The notes under the pieces are model-generated. The model ran no database searches, was not told where the DNA came from, and saw nothing but the letters and a program-made list of their open reading frames with translations. The position numbers were made by a program, and so were the translations under genes. Shown here one piece after another: positions 23,216 to 34,120 of a DNA stretch of 64,000 nt (position 1 is its first letter; every line of letters starts with the position of its first letter). The DNA comes from Phyto melanocephala. Its lineage: Eukaryota; Arthropoda; Insecta; Diptera; Rhinophoridae. The stretch spans positions 77,999,797 through 78,063,796 of the forward strand of contig OW799233.1 of assembly GCA_941918925.1 (NCBI GenBank), in the 5' to 3' direction.

Positions 23216-23620
23216 TTAACATTGTATCTTATGCTTAATAGACCCAGCTGTTCGAGCTACTTTTATAGTATTGTCGTTGGAAAACCCCGAAAAATAATGA
23301 CTTGATTTAAGAGCTGGAATATTTTCTACATTTATCAATGTTTTTGATATTTCGTCAGATATAGTTTTGATATAATTTTTACTAACGTAAATTAAGAAAA
23401 CGCCATTTACATTTTTTTTTTTTGCTAATTTGTGAAAATCTCGAGCATTTTTTAAGATGAGATTTTGGGCTTTTACCAGTTGCCAAACTTTTTGCTTAAC
23501 AATAGCGCCAACGCCGTCCACCGCTCCTTTTTCATGTGAAGTAGCAAAAAAATTCCTAATTTCTAACGGAAAATCCAGTTGCATGCATGGGCGTACCACC
23601 AAATATTTGAAGGGGGACAT
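23216..23620 (-). CDS. Uncharacterised transposon-encoded fragment with SHxKGxxDGVG motif
   Basis: Encodes about 134 residues. Near residue 27 it has FFATSHEKGAVDGVGAIVKQ, a motif I have seen in multicopy uncharacterised arthropod and cnidarian proteins (usually 'SHGKGAVDG'), then a Lys-rich helical stretch ARDFHKLAKKKN. The N-terminal Met is probably not the real start, because the homology is likely to begin further upstream where the frame is broken. It lies inside the 22429-24452 element and is the best candidate for part of its transposase. The conserved Asp in 'AVDG' could be catalytic, but nothing here proves it. Function unknown. Confidence 0.5.
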   Translation of the reverse strand: MSPFKYLVVRPCMQLDFPLEIRNFFATSHEKGAVDGVGAIVKQKVWQLVKAQNLILKNARDFHKLAKKKNVNGVFLIYVSKNYIKTISDEISKTLINVENIPALKSSHYFSGFSNDNTIKVARTAGSIKHKIQC

Positions 23621-24455
23621 GGGGGTTGCGGTTTACAACATGGTTATTTATTACTAATTATTGATTTTTAGGAATTATTTAAGGTTTCAGAAGAATTTGA
23701 AATTAATCTCAATTTAAGTTGCAGACTGGGGGATCGCATGTTATTTAAATACACTTTTTGTTACTTTGAGGTAAAGTTATTCGGGTTCTCGGCAACCTAG
23801 AGCAATTTAAAGCCCAGATTCAGATTCAGCAGATGAAAATCCATTATAAACACCTACTTCCACCTCATAATATTAAAATAAAATTTTTGGGTATTTTCAT
23901 GCCGTTACGGACGTTACACACTTTGTCATTTATATTTCAAAGAAAAAAGTGTAATAAAGGTATTTCTTTTTTTTCATCAGATAAAAGTGCATAAAAAACT
24001 CTGTTTATAAAGCTAGTTTGGAAAACAAAATTATTAAAATTCATTCTGTTAAAATTTAAAAAACCCTATTTTCCGTTACGGACGTTACACACAGTGTACC
24101 CATTTTAAGTTCAAATTGTTAATATATATTAGATAACTTACAAATATGATTTGTATCGCAAATAAAAGAAAATTAAACAAATTAAAGTTTTGCTAAACGC
24201 TAAATACTGAAACGACTGTTTTGCCCACTTTTTTTTACCATTAAGAATACCCTTTTTTTACAAAAATAAATGAAAGCAAGAGGTACGTTTAGGTTAGCCT
24301 CTATTAAAGATAAACAAAATCATTGTAAAACCTTATTGTTTATATATTTTGAAGATTGAATATGTATCCTATTATTCCATTAACAAACATTTAGATTTTG
24401 GGCAACTTTAAATTTCTGCCTTTGGTTTAAAAATTTTCCGATTAGCCCATATACT

Positions 24456-24937
24456 TTAATACCCGATGTTTAAGGTGTCGTTATAAAAGCTTTACTTTTA
24501 AAAGATTTAACACTAATAATAATCGCTTGAATTGTAAAAATGTCCAATTTTTTACTTTTTTTTAAAAACAGCAACAATTTGCTAACTTTGAATGCTCACT
24601 GAATAAAAAATAAATAATTTAGTTGATTGATTTTTACAGCTAGTGATGCATAATTTTATCTACTTTTACCCTATACTAAAATTTATTATAAAAACTTTAT
24701 TTTTAAATTTCAATTAATCGCCACTTTGATATCATTTGAACCCAATGTGCGTCGCACAAATGTAAGCATCAAATTTCAAACAAAAAATTAAACAACTGAA
24801 AAGACACCATAACTTAAGAGGGGAAAATAATTTAAGTAATCTGTCACCCTGCTTAGAAAATTAACTTATTATTGTTAGTGGTCGACATAAGGCGTCGTAA
24901 TTGGGGTATAATACGAAACACCAGCTGCTCATTCCTT
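24456..24937. other. AT-rich intron sequence, no gene seen
   Basis: Featureless between the right ACT duplication of the unclassified transposon and the SINE tail. Confidence 0.35.
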
Positions 24938-25100
24938 AGTTTAGGTTAGGTTAGGTAGAACAGGCAGCTGTTGTGCAGCTCACTTGGGTCACTTGGAATA
25001 GAAAGGAAGCAGACAAGCCCAGAGTCTCCGGCGGGAATCGAACCCGCAACCCCCACACTAGCAGAACAGCACACTGCTGACTAGTCCATCGGGGCACCCT
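24938..25100 (-). mobile_element. tRNA-derived SINE, second copy
   Basis: On the minus strand: GTGCCCCGATGGACTAGTCA (A box), GGTTGCGGGTTCGATTCCCG (B box), GGAGACTCTGG, a body unlike the first copy after the tRNA part, and a tail (CCTAA)n. The flanks CATTCCTTA (left) and CATTTCTTA (right) may be a degenerate duplication. The head is shared with 22946-23172 but the 3' half differs, so the two may be related subfamilies. Confidence 0.75.
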
Positions 25101-25582
25101 TACATTTCTTACACTAATCACATTTCAAAACTACTATTTGAAATGTTTCATAAAAAACAACAAAGACTGTTTGCACAAATACTACTAAGATTGGTTAGAC
25201 AGCGATATTGGCTAAATTCAATATAGAGCAAAACTAAGTCAGTACTGTAATTGTAATGGAAAAGTTGCCTGCGAAATGAGTGAATCCCGCTTGGGCATTC
25301 CTCTACGCTCGAGTAGATTATTGTGGTCCAATAACAGTGTACTACAAACCGTATGGAAAAAGACCACACAAATCGTTGTAGTTTTTTGCTGCTTAACCAC
25401 AAAGGCAGTACATTTGTAGCTCGTGAGCGATCTGGTTTTTAAATTTTTTAAAATTTATTAAGAATTCAAGATTTAATCTAGACATACATTATATAAATAT
25501 ATATATATCTGAAATCTACTAAACATGAGTTATTTTTACCCTGCCGGTGACCTGATTTATGTCTTTTCTTAATACCACTTTT
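25101..25582. other. Intron sequence, no element assigned
   Basis: Mixed composition. An 84-codon minus-strand frame at 25148-25402 has no recognisable domain and is probably chance or an old coding relic. Confidence 0.3.
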
Positions 25583-26394
25583 TATACCCTTCACACAGTG
25601 AAAAAGGGTATATATAGGTTTGTCATTCCGTGTGAAATTTCTACAATTTTCATTTCCGACCCCATAAAGTATATATTTTCTGAAAGCTTATGAATAGGGG
25701 AGTCGATTAAGCCCTGTCAGTCTGTCCGTCTGACCGTCTGTCCGTGTGTATGTTGAAATCAACTTTTTGAAGCCCCCCGACATAGGTTGGACCCGGGTGA
25801 GGTATTAAAATATCAGAAATATTCGGGAGTAGATCGGTATTGAAAACCAGAAACATCGGTGCATAAACAACTGAGATATGAGCAAAAACCCACGACCACC
25901 TCGATTTTTTTTTCACAAAAACAACATTACAACAACTACATACATACATACAAACGTGTATACTGGTTAGAGAAAACGTGGCATTGAATCCCAACTGAGC
26001 CAAAAAAAAATTTTTTTTAATTTTTTTAAAAATTGTTTTTTAAATTTTTTTTTATTTTTTTTTTATTTTTTATTTAATATGTTATTTATATTTTTATTAT
26101 TATTTTTTTTTTATTTTTTTTTTTAAATTTTTTTTTTTTTTTTTTTTTTTGTTTTATTTATTTATATTATATATATAATAATTTTTTTTTTTAATTTTTT
26201 TTTTTTAATTTTTTTTTAAAATTTTTTTTTTAAAATTTTTTTTAAAAATTTTTTTTTTTCGTTTTTTTAACATACATACGTGTACGTATTTCATATGGGA
26301 TGAATGGTGATACAAGCAACTGTTATTGCATGACTACACGTTGTGAAGGGTATATAAGATTCGGCATGGCCGAATATAGCGCTCTTACTTGTTT
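25583..26394 (-). mobile_element. DINE-like element, family 1, copy E
   Basis: A full inverted copy: 3' end TATACCCTTCACACAGTGAA, then GACCCCATAAAGTATATATT, GTCCGTCTGACCGTCTGTCC, a very long T-rich tract (about 26000-26270) and the 5' hairpin ATTCGGCATGGCCGAATATA ending ACTTGTTT. Confidence 0.75.
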
Positions 26395-26860
26395 CACTTA
26401 AAATTTCATAAATGTGCCTTGACTTTTTTAAGCTTTTCAATAGGAACGTGTATTCAAAAACAAAAACGTAACATCTTTGTAACAAAATACAAAGCTGTAA
26501 TTCAACTTTAGTCAACACTCGAGTGGGTGGTCCAACATTATCATATGAAATAAGATTTTTAATAATTCTAGCACGAAACTCTTCATCAAATATTTAAATT
26601 GAAAACACCTACACACTGACTCCAAGATGCTTCTTGGAATATTTCGTCAGCAAGTATGGGTAGTAGATGTCACAGAAATCGTAAGAAAGGTGTGTACACA
26701 GTTTTAAATGCAAATAATTGTAATGAGTGGGTGATTTTCCAGCGGATCGTTTATACGTTTATAGGACGTCATGGTAAACTTTTAAGCGTATACTGTTATA
26801 ACACAACAAACTTTGTTGGTGCCACCTCCTAGCTTCAAGAGTTAAAACAAGTCTTTTCAT
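26395..26860. other. Intron sequence, no element assigned
   Basis: Short frames only. TAGGACGTCATGGTAAACTT and a sharper GC content near 26660-26830 hint at an old insertion that I cannot identify. Confidence 0.3.
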
Positions 26861-27823
26861 ACCCTTCACCTGTGGTGCACAACTGTATATATAGCCTTGT
26901 CATTCCGTTTGTAATTTCTACATTTTCTGAAAGCTTAAGAATAGGGGAGTCGATTAAGCCCTGACCGTCTGACTGTCTTTCCGTGTGTTGGTTGAAATCA
27001 ACTTTTTGAAGTAACCATATGTTCTTTAGATCTGTAAATGGTACCAATCTTTGGGAAATATCCGGGAATGAATCGCTATTGAAATTCAGCACAATCGCCC
27101 CATAACTTTCTGAGATATGAGCAAATAAACACGACTGCCTCTATTTTTTCCCATATTTTTACCACCAAAATTAAAATTTTTCAGCCATACAATTGTTTAT
27201 AGGTACCTTTGCTACTATTCGTAGATATAACATGCCTTTAGAGATATTAGTGAAAAATTCTAAATAAAACGGGTTCTTATCGGTGAAGTTACAAGCAAAA
27301 AAATTTTGTTTTAAATATACATATATTCCAAAAAATTACAAACGAGAATCGATTTTTGCAGCTTCTAGACAACCGAGAGAGTCAATATCATCTGAAAGGA
27401 ATTGACTAGCAATATAAGCACTATTAAAAAATTAAAATTGATGTTGGCCGCCACTACAAAATGGCGGACAATAAATTTATATATGGGTCAGATCTGGTAT
27501 TTTAAAATGTAACTTCTTAAACACCCTCTATATTGGTATCAAATTAAAGGGCTTGATTAGTAATATACAGTAAATTATAAAAAAAATTAAAATCCAAGAT
27601 GGCATCCAAAACAATATGGCAGATCAAATTTTTTTAACCCAATCAATATGGGTATCATTAACTAAGTACAAATTCAAACTCGAGGTTGGCGTCGGAAATA
27701 ATAAGGAAAAATGGCGTATAACATGAAATAAAGGTTAAGATACGATGTGGGGTTATATGTACATGATGGTGAAGGGTAATATCAGATTCGGCACGACCGA
27801 ATATAGCACTCTTACTTGTTTTA
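26861..27823 (-). mobile_element. DINE-like element, family 3
   Basis: 3' end CCCTTCACCTGTGGTGCACA, a reduced 'GACCGTCTGACTGTCTTTCC' repeat and a long body containing CTAGACAACCGAGAGAGTCA and GGCCGCCACTACAAAATGGC. It ends with the hairpin GATTCGGCACGACCGAATAT and CTTACTTGTTTT. The most complete family-3 copy. Confidence 0.7.
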
Positions 27824-27959
27824 TGATTATAATATCAAGAAGCTAATATAAAGGTTTAAAATTTTATTTTATTTCTTCTCGTTATCTTTACCCTGGTGGT
27901 CTCTGGCACTCTGCCTTCAAATAAACAAAAACCACTTCTCAACAAGAATAGGTATCAAG

Positions 27960-28430
27960 CCCACCTAACATACATAGAATTTTAAATAATCCTCATAGAA
28001 TTTGCAGCCATTTTAAATTAACGACCAGTGATAGCTTGATCTGATGACCCAAATGATGGTGATACTTTAACACTTGCACACTTGTTAATTGGTTCTTCTT
28101 TAACGGCGCTGCCAGACGAATATACACTGAGTTACAAAAAGACCAACTATCTCAAGCGAATGAATTTTGTAACGTTTCTTACGCAACAATTTTGGCTAGA
28201 ATGGGCCCGTTACTACGTATTAAATTTAAATTAAAAATGCAAATGGCTTAAACGTTAAGGGTCGTGTTAGAAAACTATCTCAAGCGAATGAATTTTGCAA
28301 CGTTTCTTACGCAACAATTTTGGCTAGAATGGGCCCGTTACTACGTATTAAATTTAAATTAAAAATGCAAATGGCTTAAACGTTAAGGGTCGTGTTAGAA
28401 AAATGAGAATGGCTTATCAAAAGATGTTCC
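27960..28430 (+). pseudogene. BEL/Pao integrase C-terminal fragment
   Basis: The + strand reads RPVIA, then SDDPNDGDTLTLAHLLIGSS (28020-28110) and FLTQQFWLEWARYYVLNL, matching the 'RPLTPxSDDPxDxxxLTPGHFLIG' and 'QxFWxRWxxEYL' stretches at the end of BEL integrases. The block from 28145 is duplicated in tandem (128 bp). No LTR or catalytic core remains. Confidence 0.75.
28145..28400 (+). repeat. 128-bp tandem duplication inside the BEL remnant
   Basis: AACTATCTCAAGCGAATGAA begins at 28145 and again at 28273. The two units differ at one base (TGTAACG against TGCAACG), so the duplication is recent relative to the decay of the BEL copy. Confidence 0.85.
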
Positions 28431-28720
28431 GTCAAAATACAAGTAGAATTTATTATAAAACTAATATTTTGTAAAACTACCTTTTAATGATTTAATTCCT
28501 TTAAATCTCTAATAAGCCACATATAAAGATGTTTTAATTTGTATGAATAAGGCCGTTAAATTTTAATGTAGTACCTTAATTTAATTTAAGTTCTTGTAGG
28601 CATGCTTAAATAATAAAAACCAACAATGCTTCACCGTTTCTTATGTTCATACATCCAACAATGTTAAACATCTATAACTATTGTAATTGTCATTTGTTTT
28701 ATTTACTTTTTTCTATATCC
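28431..28720. other. AT-rich intron sequence, nothing recognised
   Basis: No ORF, repeat or terminus recognised. Confidence 0.35.
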
Positions 28721-28721
28721 T

Positions 28722-28870
28722 ACTAATATAATGAATGTAAATGTTTGGATATCTGTTTCTCAATCACGCAAAAACGGCTGAACGGAACTAACCTAGATTA
28801 CCATATAGGATATCTGTTATCACGATAGTCAAGCAAACTCGCGTAATTTATATTTTTATATAATTGTAGT
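28722..28870 (-). mobile_element. Retroposon 3' fragment (RTE/SINE-type), copy 1
   Basis: On the minus strand: GTTCCGTTCAGCCGTTTTTG, CGTGATTGAGAAACAGATAT and a tail ATTCATTATATTAGTAGGAT. The same phrases are in the copy at 57011-57419. 'TTCAGCCGTTTTTGCGTGAxxGAGTAACAAAC' is widespread near the 3' ends of insect RTE-like retroposons, so the class is an inference. Confidence 0.5.
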
Positions 28871-29558
28871 TTTAGTCGGTTGTGCAAGGGTTTCGAACGC
28901 CCAAAATTTATACGCACTGGGAAAAAAAAATACAACGTGGTCTATGGAAGTATCTTGTTGTCAATATTAGCATTAATTTCTCTCCTACTAAAGAAATATA
29001 AATGTTTGCATGCTAAACTGTTTCGATATTTTTACTCAATTCTGCAAAAAATTACTAAACGAATTTTAATGAAATTTGCCGCCTGTACCTGTCCCTGTAC
29101 TATTACATTACTTTTATTACATTTTGTACCGATAGGCTAGTATTAAATACATATATACATACATACATATACATACATATATATTGAAAACAACAACAAA
29201 ATCTAAAAATTTGTTTTTGTTTTCAACGTATTTGTACGAATGAAATTTCGCTTGGGTTTTCTTTCGACGTTGTTGAACAGGCAGTAAATAGATTCAGAAT
29301 GCTGAACCTAGTACATACACAATTTTTTCTGCGCTCCAAATTTATCATCTTCTATAGCGCACAAAAGTGTGCTTAACGAAAAAAGGTTAATTCACGTCTT
29401 AATATGCATAAATATGTATATAAGTATGTATAAGTAAAAGTACAGGATGTCTTTCTAGATGCGTAGAATTTTCGATGAGGCTAACTGTAAAACTAACTGG
29501 GATACTAATGAAGTGTGTTTGACTCTTTTTCAGTGTACTTTGGCAAATCACCTACAAC
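28871..29558. other. Intron sequence left of the hAT element, no gene seen
   Basis: Includes an 86-codon + frame (28880-29140) without a recognisable domain and an ATACATACATAC microsatellite near 29150. Confidence 0.35.
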
Positions 29559-29568
29559 AGAACAACTA

Positions 29569-30296
29569 CACGCAAAGAAAAATCATGGTTACGGCATGAT
29601 TACGATGGTCATATTATTTTTTCTAAAACAATATTTGGTTGTCGAAAACAAGTAATAGTTATTTTTGTTTCATTTCATCATATATTTTGTCACGATAATC
29701 AATCATTTGTTTGAATTGTATCAGTTAATGATTACTTTTCGTAAAAATTTCAAAATGGTTATAGTATGATTTAAAAAAATTAATTTGACAAAAATAACAT
29801 TATATTCAAAAACATTATAAATTAAAAATAATCATTAAATAATAAGTGAGACAACAGAATGATTACAAATTAATCAAGCTATGATTTTTTTAATAATAAT
29901 TAGATTTCAATTGTTCTTCTTCTTGCTGAATAAATTTTTATTATTTTAAAAGTTTGAGATGTCAAAAAAAGGAACAAAAAATTTGAAAAATTAAAGAAAA
30001 TTTAAAAATAAACGAGAAAATCTAAAAAAATAATGGAATAGAAATTGCAATTAAATTGGTGAGTACAAGCAATATGTGTATGTTACAGCAAAAGACAGTA
30101 ATTTGCCGTAAAAAAGCAAAGATTGTCGATTTCAATTGTAGTCATATATGTACATATATGATTATTGAATGATGCTTAAATTAAACATAATAATGATAAT
30201 TGATAACCATAATTATTTTAAACATAATCATACAATTCAATCATAGTATATTGCTCTTCGATTATGGTTACTACAACCATATTTTTTCTTTGCGTG
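29569..30296. mobile_element. 728-bp Tc1/mariner-type MITE
   Basis: TIR CACGCAAAGAAAAA at 29569 and its complement ending 30296, with TA on both sides (29567-29568 and 30297-30298). Subterminal sequence is rich in TGATTA/TAATCA. No ORF. It inserted at the TA that forms the first two bases of the hAT terminus. Confidence 0.8.
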
Positions 30297-30701
30297 TAGG
30301 GTGATCGATTATTCGACATTTTAAAAAAACCGGATTTCAAATACTTTGAAATTTTAGAATTAAAGAAAAAACCGGTTACATTTTTGAAAATTTAAAAGAA
30401 AACCGGTTAACCGGTCGAATACATAAAATATAATTTTTTCTTATACCCATGACAGAGATACATATAAAGGTATAAAATAGTTTGTTCTATGGTTTAATTG
30501 CATTTTAATTTGACACACATTCAATGGCATTATTACAAAATGATGTTAAAGGAGAGACACTTTTTACCTAAAAGTGACCCAAAAGTTAAGTTTGTGATTC
30601 AATTATTTTTAACTTTTAAGGTAAGGTTTATAAATTTAAAACTGCCATTGTTTCTCCACATGAAACAAAATATGGCAACTAAATTGTGACTTATATTTTT
30701 A

Positions 30702-32574
30702 TACCCGCCACCAAAAAAATGGTGGGGCTGTATTCATTTTGTCATTCCGTTTGTAACACATCGAAATATCCATTTTAGACCCCGTAAAGTATATACATAT
30801 ATTCTGAATCGGGGTTTGATTTGATGACGATCTAGCTATGTCTGTCCGTCTGTTGAAAGCACAATAGAGGTCGCACCGAAAAAGCTAGGGGGCTAAAATT
30901 TTGCCAGAATCTTTCTTATAGACAAGGTTTATTTGGTATTGAAAATGGGCTAAATCGGAATATTAGGAAGCGATTTATAGCTCGTAATGCAAGAGTAGGT
31001 CGAAAAAACCGTGTCCTTCGAACATCGAATAAAATGGAATTGTGTCCAAACGCATAAACGTATAGTAATGAAACTTCGAATATATATTTCTTGAGTCAAA
31101 ACAATATCTCTCCCCAAAAATTGCTTACATCTATGCATTAGGAAAGGAGTTATAGATAAAATTGTACGAAAATTTATACCGCGCAGTGTATTTTTCAGTA
31201 TATTTTAAATTTAAAACCTAATAAATCGGACAAAATTAGATGTACGATTCTGAAATTTTGCACACTTTGCTTTTTGGTGAGAGGCTTTTTTGTAACAGAA
31301 AATCAATGTGCCATGCCCACTTACGCCCACCTCGCATATAACGTTTAACCTAAAATTCATATAATTTCTCTACTAATAAAGATTTGGGGATAATAAAGGA
31401 CTATATTGAAACACCTAAGTTGTACTCATTAGCAAAAACAACTTTGACACGCCTACTATAACGCCCACTTTTCACGTTATCTACCGTTAATGAAATTTAA
31501 AAGCTCATAAAACCGATAATATTAGAGGTATAATGATGAAATTTGCTACGTATATCCTTCTAATCAATGTAATTGTTGTGCCAAAAAGTTTAAGTGACAT
31601 GCCAACTTTAACGCCTACCTCCCATATAACGGTTTATCTTAAATTCATGTAATTTCTCTATTGAAAAAGTTTTTGGGAAAAAAAAGGACTATATTGAAAT
31701 ATCTAAGTTGTATTTATTAGCAGAAACTTTATTGACACGCCTTCTTTAGCGCCCACTTTCACTAAAAGACTAAATTTACGAAAACATTTTACTATCATAT
31801 CGAAGTTATTAAGGGTGGTTAAATTTTAAGGGCCGATGTTGATTTAAAAAAAAAAACACAAATTATTTATGAAATTATTATCATTTCTTTTTATAATGAT
31901 AATATTTACATGGTTCAATTATGTATTTAACAAAATATCGGCGAAATGGCCCAACCCATCCTTGGCGCCACTCCTCTATCTGATGGTTCAAATTTTCAAT
32001 GACAATGTTGATGCTCAATTGTTGGGCATGAGGATGAGTCGAGGTTGACTGCTCTTTTGCCACACTATCGCAAAACATCAATGGTTCCCATTCAACGAAC
32101 TAAGAAGCCATTCACAGATTTTATAACATTTTATACAGACCTGTGTTGCAGAAATTTAAATATTTTTTACAATTCTCCCGATTGTGGACGAATTTAAACG
32201 ATTATGTTGATCAAAAGAATTACGAAGTTCACAAAATGCATTTTGATTTCAACGCACATTTTAATACAAAACCTGAATAACTTTAAAGCGTTGCTCATTT
32301 GCGTATCTTTCCACGGATCAAATTGAGTAAGTTTGAGATTGAGAAATGTCAAATGAAATGTAGAAAACAAATTTAAGGTCTGGGTGTAGTTCACCTTGAA
32401 CATAGGCCCTTAAAATTTAACCACCCTCTACAAAGAAAGTGATTAACGTTTTATTATAAAGAGATTATTCCATAGCGAGTAACAAAATAATAAATATTTT
32501 GCTTTAAATGTACACAAAATTGGTGGTGGGTATAAAAGATTCGGCACAGCCGAATATAGTGCTGTTACTTGTTT
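30702..32574 (-). mobile_element. DINE-like element, family 2, best-preserved copy
   Basis: 3' end TACCCGCCACCAAAAAAATG (30702), GACCCCGTAAAGTATATACA, then the body with CGCCCACTTTTCACGTTATC, the nested mariner derivative (31812-32428), CTTTCTTTGTAGAGGG on its far side and the 5' hairpin GATTCGGCACAGCCGAATAT near 32540. It serves as the reference for reading the fragmented copy at 4097-8191. Confidence 0.75.
31812..32428 (-). mobile_element. Mariner-type deletion derivative, complete (617 bp)
   Basis: AGGGTGGTTAAATTTTAAGG at 31812 and the complement of GAGGGTGGTTAAATTTTAAG ending at 32428, both next to TA. On the minus strand it keeps the transposase N-terminus (about 32290-32150), then VAKEQSTST...RAQQL-like sequence joined to a C-terminal remnant, with the catalytic core deleted. 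Confidence 0.75.
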
Positions 32575-33256
32575 TCTACTTCGACCCTTTTAATTTTTTT
32601 TATTTTAAGTTTTAATTTTTTAATATTACTGACACAAAACAGTAAATAAATCATCAAAAATGTTATTTCGTTTTGTTAAGTTTCTTAAGAACTAAATTAA
32701 TTTGTTAAAAGTAATCGGTTTTGCTCTGCCATATTAAAATTAAAACTTTGTTAAAAGGAGGTTGTAATAATGAAAAATATTAAAAAGTCTCTTCAGTGCT
32801 CACGGTAGTCAAAGTTACCTTTACCTTATCAGAAATGTTAGTTAAGCTATGGGTAGTTTTTAGTACAAGTCGCTAGATTTCGTAGAAGCAAAAGATTATG
32901 AAATTCGAAAATGAGTTCAAAAAGTATTGCAATGTACAATAATTTGGTCAAAAAAACTTAACTGAACAGCTGATTATCACAGCAAACGTATAAAATACCT
33001 GCTCTCCATTTAAAACAAATAATATTTAACCTAAATATATTTCTTATTTTACATTTGTTTTTGAAACAACGAATAAATTTTTTACAATATTATGGAAGAT
33101 TATTTAATAAATTTTCTGATTTTTTGAGTAATAAATATATGTAGTATGGTACGTTTGGCTACAAAGATAAATGAACATAAAACTAATAATGAAAAAACCG
33201 GTGTATTTGACATTCGAAAAATTAACACCGGTTGTAAAACCGAGTCGATCACCCTA
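32575..33256. other. Right half of the hAT body, no ORF recognised
   Basis: Belongs to the hAT element by position. Short frames only. AACCGG repeats begin near 33190. Confidence 0.4.
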
Positions 33257-33370
33257 AGAACAACGTTTACAAATCGTGAAAATTTATTTCTAACTACTAA
33301 GCTCATAATCGTCTATCTGAGCATGTAGTACGCAATACTATGGATTGATTTAGGAGCACATTCACTTCAT

Positions 33371-34120
33371 TGAAATCGAGCCAGTACAGAGGAAACCATT
33401 CGATGCCGTTCTCAGCTACTCGGTCTTCGACCGTCCACCACAATATATTATGAAAAAAGCTAGCGGAGCATCGATTTTGTCATGTGTTCGGTGATTTGTT
33501 AAGGTTAAATTATCCTGTGCGATAACGATCATTTATGGCTTAATAGGTATGTAAACGAGCGGAATTGTCATCTTTGGATGAGGCACAATCTTCACGATAC
33601 TCTTCAGACTCCATTTCATTCCAAAAAAATCACTGTTTATTGCGGTTTTCATGCCGAAGGCGTTATAGAGCCATTTGCATTTAAATCCGAAACCGGTGCC
33701 AACATTACCTTGAATGGCGTAAGCTACAGACGAATGATTCGTGATGTTTTTTATTCCTCATGTCATTGTAAATCATTTGAAGAGGTATGTACATGTGCAA
33801 CATGTCATGTTGCGTGTAAAATCAGTACTGTGTTTACCGAATTATCTTAAAAATGATTGACCTCTTTCGCGTGATTTTACTACTTTGTATTACTTTTTTG
33901 GGGTTTATTTTAAGTCTTTGGTATATGCTGATAAGCCAACAACGATTGATTACTTAGAAGTCAACATTCAATATACATACTATTGACGAAATAAGCCCTG
34001 ATATTCTCGAAAAATTGGTGTAGAATTGGACAGTGGCGTTCATAAGAAGAAGTCACGAAGGTGGCAAGCCAGCAAATATTCTTAAATATTAAATTCCATC
34101 GAATTTGTGAGATAATAAAG
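33371..34120 (+). pseudogene. Mariner-type transposase remnant
   Basis: Blocks in order on the + strand: RRSQLLGLRPSTT-like helix-turn-helix (33390-33440), WLNRYVNERNCHLW (about 33530-33575), KKITVYCGFHAEGVIEPFAF (33620-33680), NITLNGVSYRRMIRDVF (33700-33750), a damaged 'DGATCHVA' (33800-33815) and KSLVYADKPTTIDYLEVNIQ (33915-33975). These match DDD-type mariner transposases such as the intact one at 62314-63399 (TLNGTVNKQNCRIY, VTVWCGVSAKTVIGPFFF). The catalytic Asps are lost or out of frame. TIRs not found. Confidence 0.75.

Larger units (their letters stand above)
22429..24452 (-). mobile_element. Unclassified DNA transposon with GTTACGGACGTTAC subterminal repeats
   Basis: Perfect 13-bp TIRs ATATGGGCTAATC (22429-22441) and complement (24440-24452), flanked by ACT on both sides (22426-22428 and 24453-24455). 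Just inside the ends lies the motif GTTACGGACGTTAC at 22446, 22626 (one change), 22786 (overlapping double), 23904 and 24075, all in the same orientation. CG-rich repeats like these in AT-rich DNA look like transposase-binding sites. A 135-codon frame on the minus strand (23216-23620) is the only coding remnant. A SINE is nested at 22946-23172. Length 2,024 bp including the SINE. Short TIRs, a 3-bp duplication and subterminal repeats recall CMC/CACTA or Harbinger logic, but I cannot place it. Confidence 0.7.
29567..33256. mobile_element. hAT-family transposon carrying three nested elements
   Basis: The right TIR (complement of TAGGGTGATCGACT, ending 33256) is followed by AGAACAAC (33257-33264). 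The same AGAACAAC is at 29559-29566, but it is followed by TA and then a complete mariner-type MITE (29569-30296); after that MITE the sequence resumes TAGGGTGATCGATT (30297). So the 8-bp hAT duplication is exact once the MITE is discounted. Subterminal AACCGG motifs occur at both ends (30330-30415 and 33190-33240). No transposase was recognised. DINE 30702-32574 is also nested. Confidence 0.8.

Noticed and set aside
26000..26270. Long T-rich tract as a possible poly(A) insertion
   Set aside because: It is the expanded internal T-rich tract of a DINE family-1 copy in the same relative place as in other copies.
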